Source: Isoetes taiwanensis (lineage: Eukaryota; Streptophyta; Lycopodiopsida; Isoetales; Isoetaceae). Taken from it: a stretch of DNA of 64,000 nucleotides. The stretch spans positions 260,636-324,635 of the forward strand of contig JAJEKV010000143.1 in assembly GCA_021234155.1 (NCBI GenBank), read 5' to 3'. A program made the translations under genes and the position numbers. This document shows positions 38,917 to 49,881 of the stretch, one piece after another. How positions within the stretch are numbered: position 1 is the stretch's first letter; each line of letters begins with the position of its first letter. Under the pieces are notes generated by a model that was given only the letters and a program-made list of their open reading frames with translations, did not search any database and was not told where the DNA came from.

Positions 38917-41407
38917 GTTTTTTTTATTATTGATAATAATTACATCTTTTTTCTAGAATGTGCTCTCAGGCATGGGATACGGATATAATTATTCTAGAAC
39001 AATATGTTGGCAACAATTTTTGGCCTTGAATTTATTAAGGTCCTAATACAATGAATTGTATTAACTTTTGGAATCCAAAAAGTGGTAAATCGCATGCTGG
39101 ATTTCTTTAAGGTTTATCACCAAAGAAGATTAGGGCTTTTGCACACAGGACTCATGCATATCTCTTGCATGACATGGCGGCGCTTCCAGCGGCAGTGTAT
39201 GCCTTGCTTGGAGCAAAATGACCACCAAAAGAAGACTATTTTTGTGGCTGTTGGACTCTTAGAATAGTCTCTATGTATATCCAGCATTATGTGTTCTTTC
39301 TGAGCAAACAAAGGCCACATAAATAGATGGCCATTTTCGTGGCTTACAAAAGGAACTAGCAGTTTCCTTGACTGTTAGCATGCTCCGGAGGAAGAAGAGC
39401 AAATATCTTATAATGGGTTCGCTCTGAAGATCCGAAAATCAGCTTATTTGATATCCTAAACATGTTGGATACTGCAAAGTTCATCTACTTCTGCAAGCAT
39501 ATAAGCTGAGATGACTATGAAGGAACCAGGGATGCACTACAGCAGAGAGAACGCCCAGCCTCCTTGTAAACTCTGTTTATGAGCAAGAATAACTTGATCA
39601 AATAAGCTTTAGGTAACTGGATCATTTTGCTTTAATTTTTTTCATGGCGGAATGAAGATGGCAGAACATACTGTAGTTTAATCATGGATTTGATTTTTCA
39701 TTTAAAACAGAAACCTACATGATTGTAGTATCCTGCATGATTGTGGTGCATGATTGGTGTGCATGATTGCACCCAAGAAGGTGTGCCGTCCAAAAAATAG
39801 GGCAGTGTCTGCCATTTGATCTGATCAATTTGTCTCAGTGCTTGATATTTCAAAATGTCTTCTCCATCTATAATATCATTTCGGATTTTGATCCTCCAAG
39901 AACTATTCCGGCCTTGTTGTCAACAGCCAGCAGTTTGCCGTCTCATCTTGAACCAGTAGGTCTAAGATTTTGATGCTTCTGGATACCTTTTCCATCTCTA
40001 AATTAGATTTTTGAGATGATTTCAGATTTTTGGTTCTTTAAGAACAATTTCGGCTCTTCTACCTTATGATTTTTTATTTGCTTGCCCCATTTTTTCAAGC
40101 AGAGCAGTCTTGTGATGCATATATTCATCACGGAAGACAAGAGAAGCATTATACCAAATGAAATGACATTTATTACAATTGCAAGGAATGTGCCTTTTTT
40201 TAGGACAGGAATAGCAAGTTTATGGCAGAAGCGCCAGTCTGTGCACAAGGCTAATTCTAAGCAAGTCGAACTTGGTGTTGGTCACCTTTCGATCTACCTT
40301 TTCTTAACAATTGGAATATTGCAGATGCTTATAAACTGCAATTTAGTCTTGGTTATAATAAGGTTTTGATTTTTTATTGAAACACCGTTTTGCATGATTG
40401 GTGCACACCTTGAAGTGATACCACAGTTGCAAAAGTAAGATGCTTTCGAAGCGATAAACTATGCTGGTTGCATAAGACATTTTTTAGAATTCTAAAAATT
40501 TGTACTGAATTTATTCTTCTATATTTTGCATTCTATTCTCCATTTGCTTCCACTAACAAAGGGCAAGAGGCTACATATTGGGTGAAAGGCGATGGTAGAG
40601 AATACCCAATGTACCTTTTGGCCCTCGCAGATCATTACCACGCCGTGCTAATGTTTGCTTGTTTGGGCTGCAGAATGCGGATATTCTCCTCTCAATGTGG
40701 TTCTCTTGTCCTAGGATTAGGTGTTTTGCATGGATGATGGAATCTAAAGGATGGATTCGGGATGCCAAGTTCAACTGGTTGCACATCTTGGCTTACAGGA
40801 ACTTCTATAGTGGCAGCAACTAACTGAGGTCTATTTGTTTAAAAAAAAGTGGCGTTATGCTAGACGATATCTCTTTTGTTTTAAGGAAGATAACTTAAGT
40901 TATTCTGTTATCTTATTCCATGCATAAGTTAATGCTTGTATATTTAGTTTAACACTTGGGTATCTAAATCTGGCCAGCTTATTCCATGCATAAATTAAAG
41001 CTTGTGTATTTAGTTTAACACTTGGGTATCTAAATCTAGCCAGCTTTTTACCATGGCTCATGTATGATGCCTTGTATTTAATTAAAAAAAGCATCTTGCT
41101 CTTGAATTCTGTAGTACTAAAATTGATATGCCCAGATATATTAACCTTGAAAGGTTTAGCAAATGACCATGTAATTAGTAATGCTAAATTTTTTAGTTCT
41201 AAAGGAATAGAACACAGCTGAATTAAGGCATGAACATGTATCGTTTAAAGATCATGGAGAAGGTATGCCATCTTGGATTAGCTCGGTCCATGTATGGAAT
41301 GATAAGACTATTGAGGGATTGACCGATGTAGTCTGATCTGCTAGTAAGTTGTTGCTTGGACTAGCTGTTTCCGGGTTTTGTTTTTTTTTTTTTTTTTTTT
41401 TTTTTTT
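38917..41407. repeat. Long repeat, copy B (uninterrupted)
   Basis: This is a ~2.45 kb partner of copy A in direct orientation, 1.25 kb to its right. It supplies the empty-site reference for the 34,881 insertion. It ends in a T-run of about 29 (41,379-41,407). T-rich ends on both sides would fit a retroposed or slippage-generated unit, but no target duplication was identified and its class is unknown. Confidence 0.8.
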
Positions 41408-42789
41408 ATGCTTGACATTTTTGCCTTGGATGTATGGTAGACTATCTATCTAATGGGGCTACATAGTTAATACATTTATGTTATGAGATACAGGAAATTC
41501 CTTTTAAAGGACCATGACACTAGCATTTATGGCTATATAGTTAATTATTACTCGACATAAATGTGCTGAGATGGGCTTACATTTTAGTACATGTAAGGTA
41601 ACTTAACAAAACGTATACATAAAGCTTGGATCTCTAGTTATGTTCCCAGTTCATACTAGGGCTTAAATATGACAGATTATGACACATTGGTTCACTAATC
41701 GATAGTGGGCTGGCTTTCTAAATACAATAATTGAGCTATTTTCACTTTAGTATATCTTCTCTTTAGTTCCTAGTTCATACTAGGGTCTGACTATGGTAGT
41801 TCAAGTCTCATAATTTCATTCATGTGTAGTGGGCTGGCTCTTCCAAGTGTGAAATACTAAGCTATTTACACTTTATTCTCTGACCACTAAGTTTACATAA
41901 AAGGTTTTTTTTTAAGAAAATAAGGTATGCTCTTATTACCTAGGGTTGAGCAGGCTTACACGAGAACGGGCGCCCAGACCTAATACCGCAGATAAGAATT
42001 TTCTTTTGACGGCTGTATTTAGGATCTACTGGAACTTGTAGATCCGCTGGAGCTCTGCTAGTCTAAACGGCTTGTATCTAAGGTTAGTTAAGACCAGAAC
42101 ATTTCTATATTTTACAAGCAAAATACAGCAGGTGCATCTCTCTATTGATAGTTTAGCGGAATGGTGGAACCTCTGGCAATTCCCTGTCCAGAAATCATCT
42201 TAGGGGCTGCCGGTTAATGCTTTCCAGGCTCACACACTTTAAACATTTAAGGCCCTCCCCGTTAAACTTTAGTTGCCATTCAGCATTGATGATGGAAAAC
42301 AGGAATTGAGACTCCTTATCCTTCGATTCTTCAGATGAAGAGAGATTGAATGAGCAGATATTAGAAAGAGAGCTTGAGTTCTGCCTAAATAACTCCAGTT
42401 TTACAAGTTTATCTGTGAGTTGTAAGGAGCCCAACAGTATGGCGCCCAAGAGAGGGCAAAGGGATGATCATGGCAGCAACAAGCAATATTATGGTGGGGG
42501 CAAATCCACCAAGGCTGGGTTTTACAACAAAAAACATGCAGAAGCTTATGTTCCTGAGACACAGGACGAAGAAGATATTGGCTCAGACCAAGAGGATGTT
42601 TAGGTAAAAAGGTTTTTTTATACAATAAGAGTTTTACAGGTGGATTCCGTAAGGAATCAGTCCACGCGGGCTGAGGCTGATCATTCTCATGGTAATAGAT
42701 TCTCTTAAAACACAAATGCTTAGACTATGCCGACAGGTTTGATTAAACAAATTTTTAGTTCTGTTCTTTACAATTCAATTACTTTATCT

Positions 42790-43720
42790 ACTCCTCTGCT
42801 TAGTTGTTTTTATGTAAGCAGGGACAAAAGGTCACAAAGGAGAACACGCTATAAGCCGAGAATACCCAATGTACCTTTTGGCCCTTGCTCCTTTATCGTC
42901 TTAATGCTAATGGGGTACTGTTTGGCTGCAGATACGGGTATTCTCTTACCTTTGGGGCTTTTTTGTTTTATCTGCTTTGCATGATGGCTGCTGGGTATTA
43001 GAGTTCAAGTACAAGAAGACATGGAAATGGAAAACAACCTGTGTTACTATGTTTTATGAATGCATAAAGTTAAAGGTCTGTGCTTTACCTGTTTTTTGAA
43101 GACTATACAAGGTAACAAGCACTTTAGTAGTTCAATATTTTGATTATGAAATTCTGTATCAGAACTGGATGTAGCTTTTTGACACAGTCCATAGAGACCT
43201 GTGTAGTTGTTTTCCTTTTAACAAAGGTGATGGCCGTTACATGGCTTTCACTGTTTTTATTTCTAAAAATACATGGAAACTTATGTTTTTTGCCCTGAAA
43301 TACCAAGGAATATGATAGTATACTTCAAAAATGAAAATTTTACAGTTTTATAAAATCTGATTGAGTCCCTGTTTATTTACACTACATGACATCTATGTAT
43401 TGTGTTCTTTTTGAGCTAATACGACATGTTTAGTTAATAATTCACTTGACTATTGTTCTCAAAGTTGCATACATGTTTTAAAGACCAACCTATTCTATTT
43501 CAAATAAATAGTGCTGGATAGGGTATAATCGATTACATTTTTGTAACAATACTGAAGAACATGAATGATAAAAAGTATTTGAACGTATATGTGTTCTCAA
43601 GTCTCGATCCTTAGGCGTATTGTTCTAGGCTTGTCATGTCAAGGCGAGTCCTAGAATGATAAGACAATTAAGGGATTGACCGAGATTGATGTTAATACTA
43701 GTATGGCTTTTGTCTAGGCT
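42790..43720. repeat. Partial, divergent third copy of the long repeat
   Basis: The phrase GAGAATACCCAATGTACCTT, then TTTGGCTGCAG and GGTATTCTC, repeats text at 36,875-36,980 and 40,600-40,690. The closing phrase AAGGGATTGACCGA near 43,670 matches 37,600 and 41,310. The stretch between is rearranged. A LINE remnant begins directly after it. Confidence 0.5.
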
Positions 43721-43746
43721 AGTTTTGGCTGAGGACATCTCTTAGA

Positions 43747-44560
43747 ATGGAAGTAATAATTGAAAACATTGGACAACTACACCCAGTTGTAGAATTTATG
43801 CATGCGCATTCCCAAGCGAGGTGGAGGAGAGCAGGTATTATTTCTATTGAACAGTGGTATTTTGGTATTGACATTGCTCCTTGGCAATGGTTTCAGGAGA
43901 CATATGGGTTGTTGGATAAAGATATCAATATATGGGCTTATGTAGCAAGTGCTCTTCCTCTAATTAAGAAGGTGGGTGACAAGAGATGCTGGAACTTTGT
44001 TCAATGTATTAAAGAAGGCAAGAAGCTAGTAAGTTCATGCTACAGATTGCTTACCTCCTCAAGTACTTTATCACCTTCTCGAAAATGGCACTTACAGACT
44101 TTGCCTTCTCAATGGCAATCCATCTGGAACCTTGTTTGGTCTAAATATAATCCTCCAAAGGTAAATGTTCTACTTTGGCAGGTGATTCATCGCTCCTTGA
44201 GAGTTAATGAGATGGTTCATCGCTTTAAGCTGGGAGTAAGCCCACTTTGCCCAATGCGTAAGCGGTGCATTGAAACATTGGAGCACTGTTTATATTTGTG
44301 TGCGCGGTGAGTAGTCTTAGGTTCATTTGCATTCTCTTTTTGGAGTATCTTTGGATAGTCAGCACTTTCTTTTGGGTATTTATCCAAATCAGTGGACTGC
44401 TTCTAAAAGGATTGCATTTCACATGGCAAAGTCCTGGCTAATATGGAGTGTATGGAAGCGAAGGCGAAGAAAGGTCTTTTATGATAAGTGTTTGGGGTCT
44501 GGGTTCGGGAACTCCTGCAAGACAGCCCTCTGTGAGGACGCGTGGATCTAACAGGAGAAT
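43747..44560 (+). pseudogene. LINE ORF2 C-terminus (zf-RVT domain)
   Basis: The 187-codon frame carries the zinc-binding tail common to plant L1-type reverse transcriptases: WNLVWSKYNPPKVNVLLWQV, then HRSLRVNEMVHRF, CPMRKRCIETLEHCLYLC. It stops at 44,310 and continues in another frame (SFWSIFGQ..., 44,320-44,550). Only the C-terminal part survives; no RT core lies upstream. It is a different lineage from the IEDESH LINEs in this window. Confidence 0.7.
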
Positions 44561-44571
44561 CCGGGGGACTA

Positions 44572-45081
44572 TGTCACGCGGGATTTGCAAGAAGAGAACA
44601 AGAAGAAGAAAACAGAACAAAAGTGAACAATGAGAGGAGAATGATAAGCTTCCTTGATATCAATGATGAACATACATGAGCTCTCGCAATCGAGAGAAAA
44701 CTGAAGTGAGACAAGACTCAAAACTCATCTAAAAATCATGTGCTAGCTCTACTCATATATATAGTACAATGGCCTTTGGCCCAATATAGTCACTCGACCG
44801 ATCTCTGCGTCGACTCTCGAAGGAGGCCCGATTTGCGTGGAATGCCGGCGGTGCCTTTTGAAGTGCCTAGAATCACGCTGGACGCCGGGCTGGGCGGCCC
44901 GGGCCATCACTTGTCCGAGCGCTTTTCTTCCTGGGCGGGCACTTTGATCAAGGTGGTCTGCCGCTTGGTCTTCGGCTTGGGCTTTGACGACCGAATTCGC
45001 AATCGATCGTGGATCCTTGTTCTTGACCCGTCCGTCAGATGCATGAATAGTCCTGTACCGGGGGAGGTAATGTGACTAACA
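44572..45081 (-). repeat. 3' LTR of a gypsy-like element
   Basis: On the minus strand it starts TGTTAGTCACATTACC at 45,081, right after the polypurine tract GGTGGGGAG (45,082-45,090), and ends GTGACA at 44,572. A TATATATA box sits at 44,755-44,763 in the minus orientation. The polypurine tract places the rest of the element to the right. No partner LTR was found, which fits truncation of the 5' side near 49,882. Confidence 0.7.
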
Positions 45082-45182
45082 CTCCCCACCAAACGACACT
45101 CTGAGTGAAGAAAAGGAGGAAGTGTTTCGAGGGCTGAAGCCATCACCGAAAAGTGATCCTCACGGGAGGAGGACGGGCACCA

Positions 45183-46470
45183 TTATGGTAAGTGCCAATG
45201 AGATCCCGGGCGCATTTGAAGAGCGGTGAGGAGTGTTAAGCCCAAGGGCAAAGGCCAATGAGAAAATGAGAGCGCATTCATGTCTTCAAGGGCGCATGGG
45301 CTTGAAGAAACAAACCGGCACTCCATGAGTAGGGCCCACCGAGACCGGGGCACCGACGCCGGCATTCGGATTGCTGATGAAAGATGGGATCTTGCCGATT
45401 TAAGGAGCTGAGCGGGGATGCATTTGAGAGCAGCACGTAAACCGGCTTTGACGGTGTCTGCAAAAGGATTTGGGGAGGTGGCGATTCCGCAAGAAGGTGT
45501 CAAGACCATGAAGAGCATCGTGGCGTTGCCAACCACGCTCATTGGGAATATAGATCCAATTGGTAGTATTATCAAGGGTGGCACTATCCTCCCAATTGGA
45601 ACGGCGAACAAAACGGGGATCCCACCGGAGATCCGCCGAGATCCTGAGTATGAGTCCATCCAAAGACGGCCATCCATGACCTTGGTCCAAAAGGGGAGAC
45701 GCCAATCAGAGGCCAGGAACCTGGGGCGTGGAGGGACACCCAGGGAAGCATATGAAGAGGGGACCATGCCCGTGGGTGTGGGCTACTGAGCCTGCTCCCT
45801 GAATTCACGGACAAGGGCCGGATCAAGAGCTTTGCACCAATTGTCCCAAACAGAAGCAGGGAGCTGAAAGTTTACAGGAGGGCTATCCCAACCCGTGGGA
45901 ACTGTCTTGCTATCCAGAAGAGCACGCAGTTGATTGTAACCTGCTAGGTGCTGCATATAAACTTGTGCAAAGGGAAGATCCTCGGGATGTCCCAGATACT
46001 TCCTGATCTGTTGCAGCACTTCAGCTTGCCAGAGAGGCAAATGATGAGCAAGCTCAGGCATGTACTCTTGATGAAGAGCGTGTGTCTGATCATGATCTGC
46101 CAGATAGGGGTTGTTATCCAAAAGCAACCATTGAAGAGTGGGGTCACCCTGAAAGTTCTGGTGTGGCCCATCCCGAAATCGCTCCTGTGTGTATCAGCCA
46201 GATAGAAATCATGAAAGATGTACGCCATTGGCTGAACAACTCTGAAGGTGATGAAATCCGGATCGGCACAGTGAATGAGATCAAAGACCAAAAGGGCACA
46301 GAATAAACCTTTGTCTTCAATAGAGAGGTCTGGCCGATCCGAAGAAAATCTGGCAGCGTAATGTGGGAACATCAACCGACCATCAGCCCCATGCCACTTC
46401 GTAAGAAAGAGGTGGCGCGAGCAACCACATAATCCGGATAACCGGAAGGAACCGAAAATCAACAGGCGTG
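45183..46470 (-). pseudogene. Retroelement-associated ORF, distal part
   Basis: Several overlapping minus frames form one protein-like text. One includes WHGADGRLMFPHYAARFS and an IHCADPDFITFRVVQPMAY block (46,200-46,420). The next, at 45,783-46,127, has WQAEVLQQIRKYLGHPEDLP and WDNWCKALDPALVREF. It lies between the coiled-coil ORF and the 3' LTR. Extra ORFs between pol and the 3' LTR are known in several large plant gypsy lineages. No enzymatic motif is seen. Confidence 0.45.
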
Positions 46471-46823
46471 TTGCTAACTATAGTAACATAGCCGCCAAGT
46501 TTGGTTCGAGCCTCATCGCCAGATCAATAGCTTTGTAAATTTCGTTGTTCGAGGTCACGGATCCGGTTCTCCTTGTCTAACGTATAGGCGTGGTGATCAC
46601 GGACATGTTTTCGAAGTCGACATGTGAGGAGGACGCCCAGAACATTGAGTCGAAGCACGGCAATCTCAGCTGGGCCATCAAGAATTTTCTATTTCGAACC
46701 TCCGCGGAGTCGATCTTGGAGAGATGTGAGTCGAGAGGTCTGCGCGGGAAAGCCGAATCAAAGAGGCAATTTGAGCGCCACGCTACCGTAAGGTCTTGGG
46801 CTTGAGTGTTGTAATTAGAGAGT

Positions 46824-48272
46824 TTACGTATCAAAGATGTCCAGCTTGGCAATGTCTTTATCAACCAAGAGAGTCTCTCTTGCCTTGACCTGCTCCAATA
46901 ATTCTTGAATAGTGGTCTGCAATTGTGCCTGCTGATCGGCAAGCAAAGTATTTTGATTTTCGGCAGCCTTGAGATCTTCACGGGCCTGTAAAAAAACCTT
47001 GTGCTTGTCTTGAAGCTGGGTCTCCAAAGTATGCACTTGCATGGTAGCAGCTTGAAGGTCGCGGTGAACCGCGTCTGAGGCCTCCAGGGCCGTTTGAACC
47101 CCATTCATAAGAGCTTCTTGGGATTCTTGTAACTTGAGAGCAGCAGCTTGAACATCCTGCTGATACTGGTACAAAAGCTGGCGAGGGTGCTGTGGTGGTG
47201 GAGCCTGCTGTTGCCTTGCTTGTGATGTTTGTAAGTCATGGTGTGGACTGGAATGTTTTGTTTCTGTAGCGGAGGAGGAGACAGTGACATGTGAGTGCGG
47301 AATTTTGACATGACCAGAAGAAGAAGGGCGTGAAGTGCCGACTTGGTGAGTCCGAGGAAGGGACTGCTAAGTGGAATCATGAGAATGAGGTGTGGGAGGA
47401 AAGTAATGACAGATGATGGCTTGAAGATGGCCTCCCACAGAAACTTCAGAGATAGAAGTGGCAGCCCGTAGACGGTCAACTTCTTGGAGAAGGCGGTAGA
47501 ACAACAATTGGGGCCAATCAATGTGGTGGTTGGATCGGGTAGCAGTGATCACCATATTATAGAAAGGCTTATTGATATGGGTGTTCTTGATAGAATACCC
47601 AAGGAACTTTCGCCACAGAAACTTAACAAAAGTTTCATGGGGCTTGTCAATATTTGTCAGGCGATGCATGTTCGCTTGATAAGCAGGAGCACCAAACTCA
47701 GTGACATCAAGATCCTGTATGGCAGCCCAAGATAAACAAGGGGTTTGCAAAGGAATATGGAATACCTCGTAAAACCAGTCTTGGGTCACCGAAATGGTGG
47801 TGCCATCGACCCACGAGAGTGTATCCATGCGGGTCGCTGACGATGTGAGCGAGGAACCGCCTTTAACCGGGTCTGAATTTGAGCGGAAGTTCCATTTGTG
47901 AGAACTCATAAAGTCTGCCGGCGCTCGCGACTTCACGATTCGGGCCAACAAAGGCTTCACCGGAAAGTGGGGCTGAGAAAGATACCGACTAAAAAGAGCG
48001 GTTCCCAGGGCAAAGAGTTTGAAGAGTAGGAAATTTTGGTGCAGCCATGGCAAAGAGAGCTGAAAAGAACGATGATTCAAGGGCGGAGAGCAAAGAACCG
48101 AGGACCTAAGGCGCAGAGAGACTAAAAGGTTTAGGGCGCGCAAATGGAGGCGAAGGGGCATGATGAGGGCGAAATTGCAACCTTTGATGGTGCCAGGTGT
48201 CAAAAGATGCCAAGGAGGCGATTGAGAGGCAAAAAATTTGGCTAAGTCCCCAAACAACAAAGGGAGAAGCAA
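46824..48272 (-). pseudogene. Retroelement-associated ORF with coiled coil
   Basis: The minus frame at 47,367-48,272 contains WVDGTTISVTQDWFYEVFHI and FLWRKFLGYSIKNTHINKPF, reminiscent of the putative plant transposon protein domain found in plant LTR elements. A Gln/Pro-rich linker follows. A strongly heptad-like coiled coil is at 46,824-47,174 (KLQESQEALMNGVQTALEAS ... LETQLQDKHKVFLQAREDLK). A frameshift separates the parts. It probably belongs to the same element as the integrase to the right and the LTR to the left. The function is unknown. Confidence 0.45.
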
Positions 48273-48479
48273 TTAACGGTGGAGATTAGACGTGAGAGAA
48301 TGATCGGATGTGACAGGTGGCTAAAGGACACTTCATTAATGTTCGACGGGCGTGAAAAGAAGGAATGGCATTTAATGCTGGCAACTCGAAGTGGGATCTC
48401 ATTAAAACGAATGTGTCAGAAGGTACCATGGCTAGATATGTGGCGGGAGAAAAGATTCTCATTTTAGAAACAACCTTGC

Positions 48480-48560
48480 ATTGCAAACACGTTGGCGATT
48501 TTTTTGATTGGTCCACGTCGACAAGGAGGTCCTCGGTTGGCTATATAAGACGAACTGGGA
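48480..48560 (+). promoter_or_regulatory. Possible plus-strand promoter in the gypsy spacer
   Basis: A GATTGG (reverse CCAAT) motif near 48,507 is followed by CTATATAAG at 48,540-48,548. The plus strand to 49,010 is GC-rich and ends in AATATAAACATG. It lies antisense to the flanking retroelement ORFs. Antisense promoters occur in some plant retroelements, but this one is judged from motifs alone. Confidence 0.25.
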
Positions 48561-49029
48561 GTGAAGCGAAGGCATCCGATGGCTCGGTATGTCTCTGGGC
48601 TGGGTTTGCATGATAACCGCACTATGCCTTGAACCGTATGGAGTGGATTATCGCGCAAGATGGATTGTGCGGACCTCGGGCGCTGCCACAACCGTGGGCC
48701 GGGCGATGGATGGCTGGTGTGTCGGGATGTCCGAACATCCCGATCCAAGACCAACGGGATGGAGGTGATTCTGCACCTTCAGCTGGGACCCGAGCATAAC
48801 CTCTACCACATCTGCAAGATCACCTGCTCCGAACCCCGAGTAGAGGGTTTTTCTTCTTAGGACTTAGTAGATAGGGCTCGAGAGCGTTTTTGTATATAGG
48901 GCAGTGCCCATAGCGGAAATAGCTGGGTTGTGCCCACATTTTGTAAAAAATTTCCACCTATAATATAAACATGCCGCTGGTTTAGTCACTATCTGTTGTG
49001 TTTGTGTCTGGAACATCATCTGTTTGTTG

Positions 49030-49881
49030 ATTTTCACTTTCTGTGGTATGAAATGTTTTGAGGCGAAAAGCCATTAACCGTGTAGGTAATGGAGTTCCAT
49101 CTAACTTTCACCACCAAAAACCGGGTTGAACCACTTGAACAATTTGATAAGGGCCAAGCCATCTAAACTTTAGCTTACCCGGAAAGTTTTTGTACCGAGA
49201 ATCATAAAGAAGAACCAAATCTCCTTCTTTGAATGTTTTTGTCTTCAGACGTTTGTCATGTAAAGATTTTTGCAACTGTTGTCCATGAAGAACATGAATA
49301 TAAGCATCCCTTCTAAGTTCATCCAACTCATTTCCAATTGATAAACCCTTTCTTTGAGTGCGCAAAGTGGATTATGGGCGTAGCCGGTTGAAAACGGAGA
49401 GTTGGAAGGATGTATTCAAACGGCATGAGAGCTTCTTGACCATAAACCAATTTGAAAGGAGTGTGACCTGTAGCTATTTTGAAACAAGTATTGTAAGCCC
49501 AAAGAACAGTAGGAAGCTGCGAGAAGCGTCACAAATTTTCTTGAGAATTGTGACCAGAGTTTTGTTGGTGCTTTCTGCCAAACCATTCCCTTGAGGATAG
49601 TAAGGTGTGCTCTTGTGATGATGTATCAGGAGATAATCCGTCAGCTCCTTGATGGTATGATTGATAAAATGGACACCACGATCACTGACCAGCTCCGTGG
49701 GGCAGCCAAATCGTGTGATGATTTGTTGATAGATGACCTTGGCTGTGCTTGCCGCAGTGTTGTCTGGAAGTGCGCAAGCTTCCGCCCATTTGGTAGCGTA
49801 GTCAGTGAGAACCAGAATGTAGCGGGCACGGGTGTGTCGCGTAGGAGGGTCGATGGGTCCCACAAAATCCATCCCCCTGGC
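49030..49881 (-). pseudogene. Ty3/gypsy integrase (catalytic core to C-terminus)
   Basis: The catalytic core begins GMDFVGPI (first Asp), then YILVLTDYATKWAEA, SDRGVHF (second Asp) and YYPQGNGLAESTNKT (Glu), with 35 residues between the second Asp and the Glu as in DD35E integrases. A frameshift near 49,474 leads to a C-terminal block at 49,108-49,365 with DLVLLYDSRYKNFPGKLKFR and GPYQIV, then the polyprotein end near 49,030. Integrase inserts element cDNA into the genome. The zinc-finger N-terminus, RNase H and RT that should precede it are absent because the frame switches to an unrelated gene at 49,881. Confidence 0.85.

Noticed and set aside
33828-41407. Copies A and B as the LTRs of one retrotransposon
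   Set aside because: Only 1.25 kb lies between them, filled partly by a LINE remnant. No primer site, polypurine tract or pol domain was found, and the ends are T-runs rather than TG...CA.
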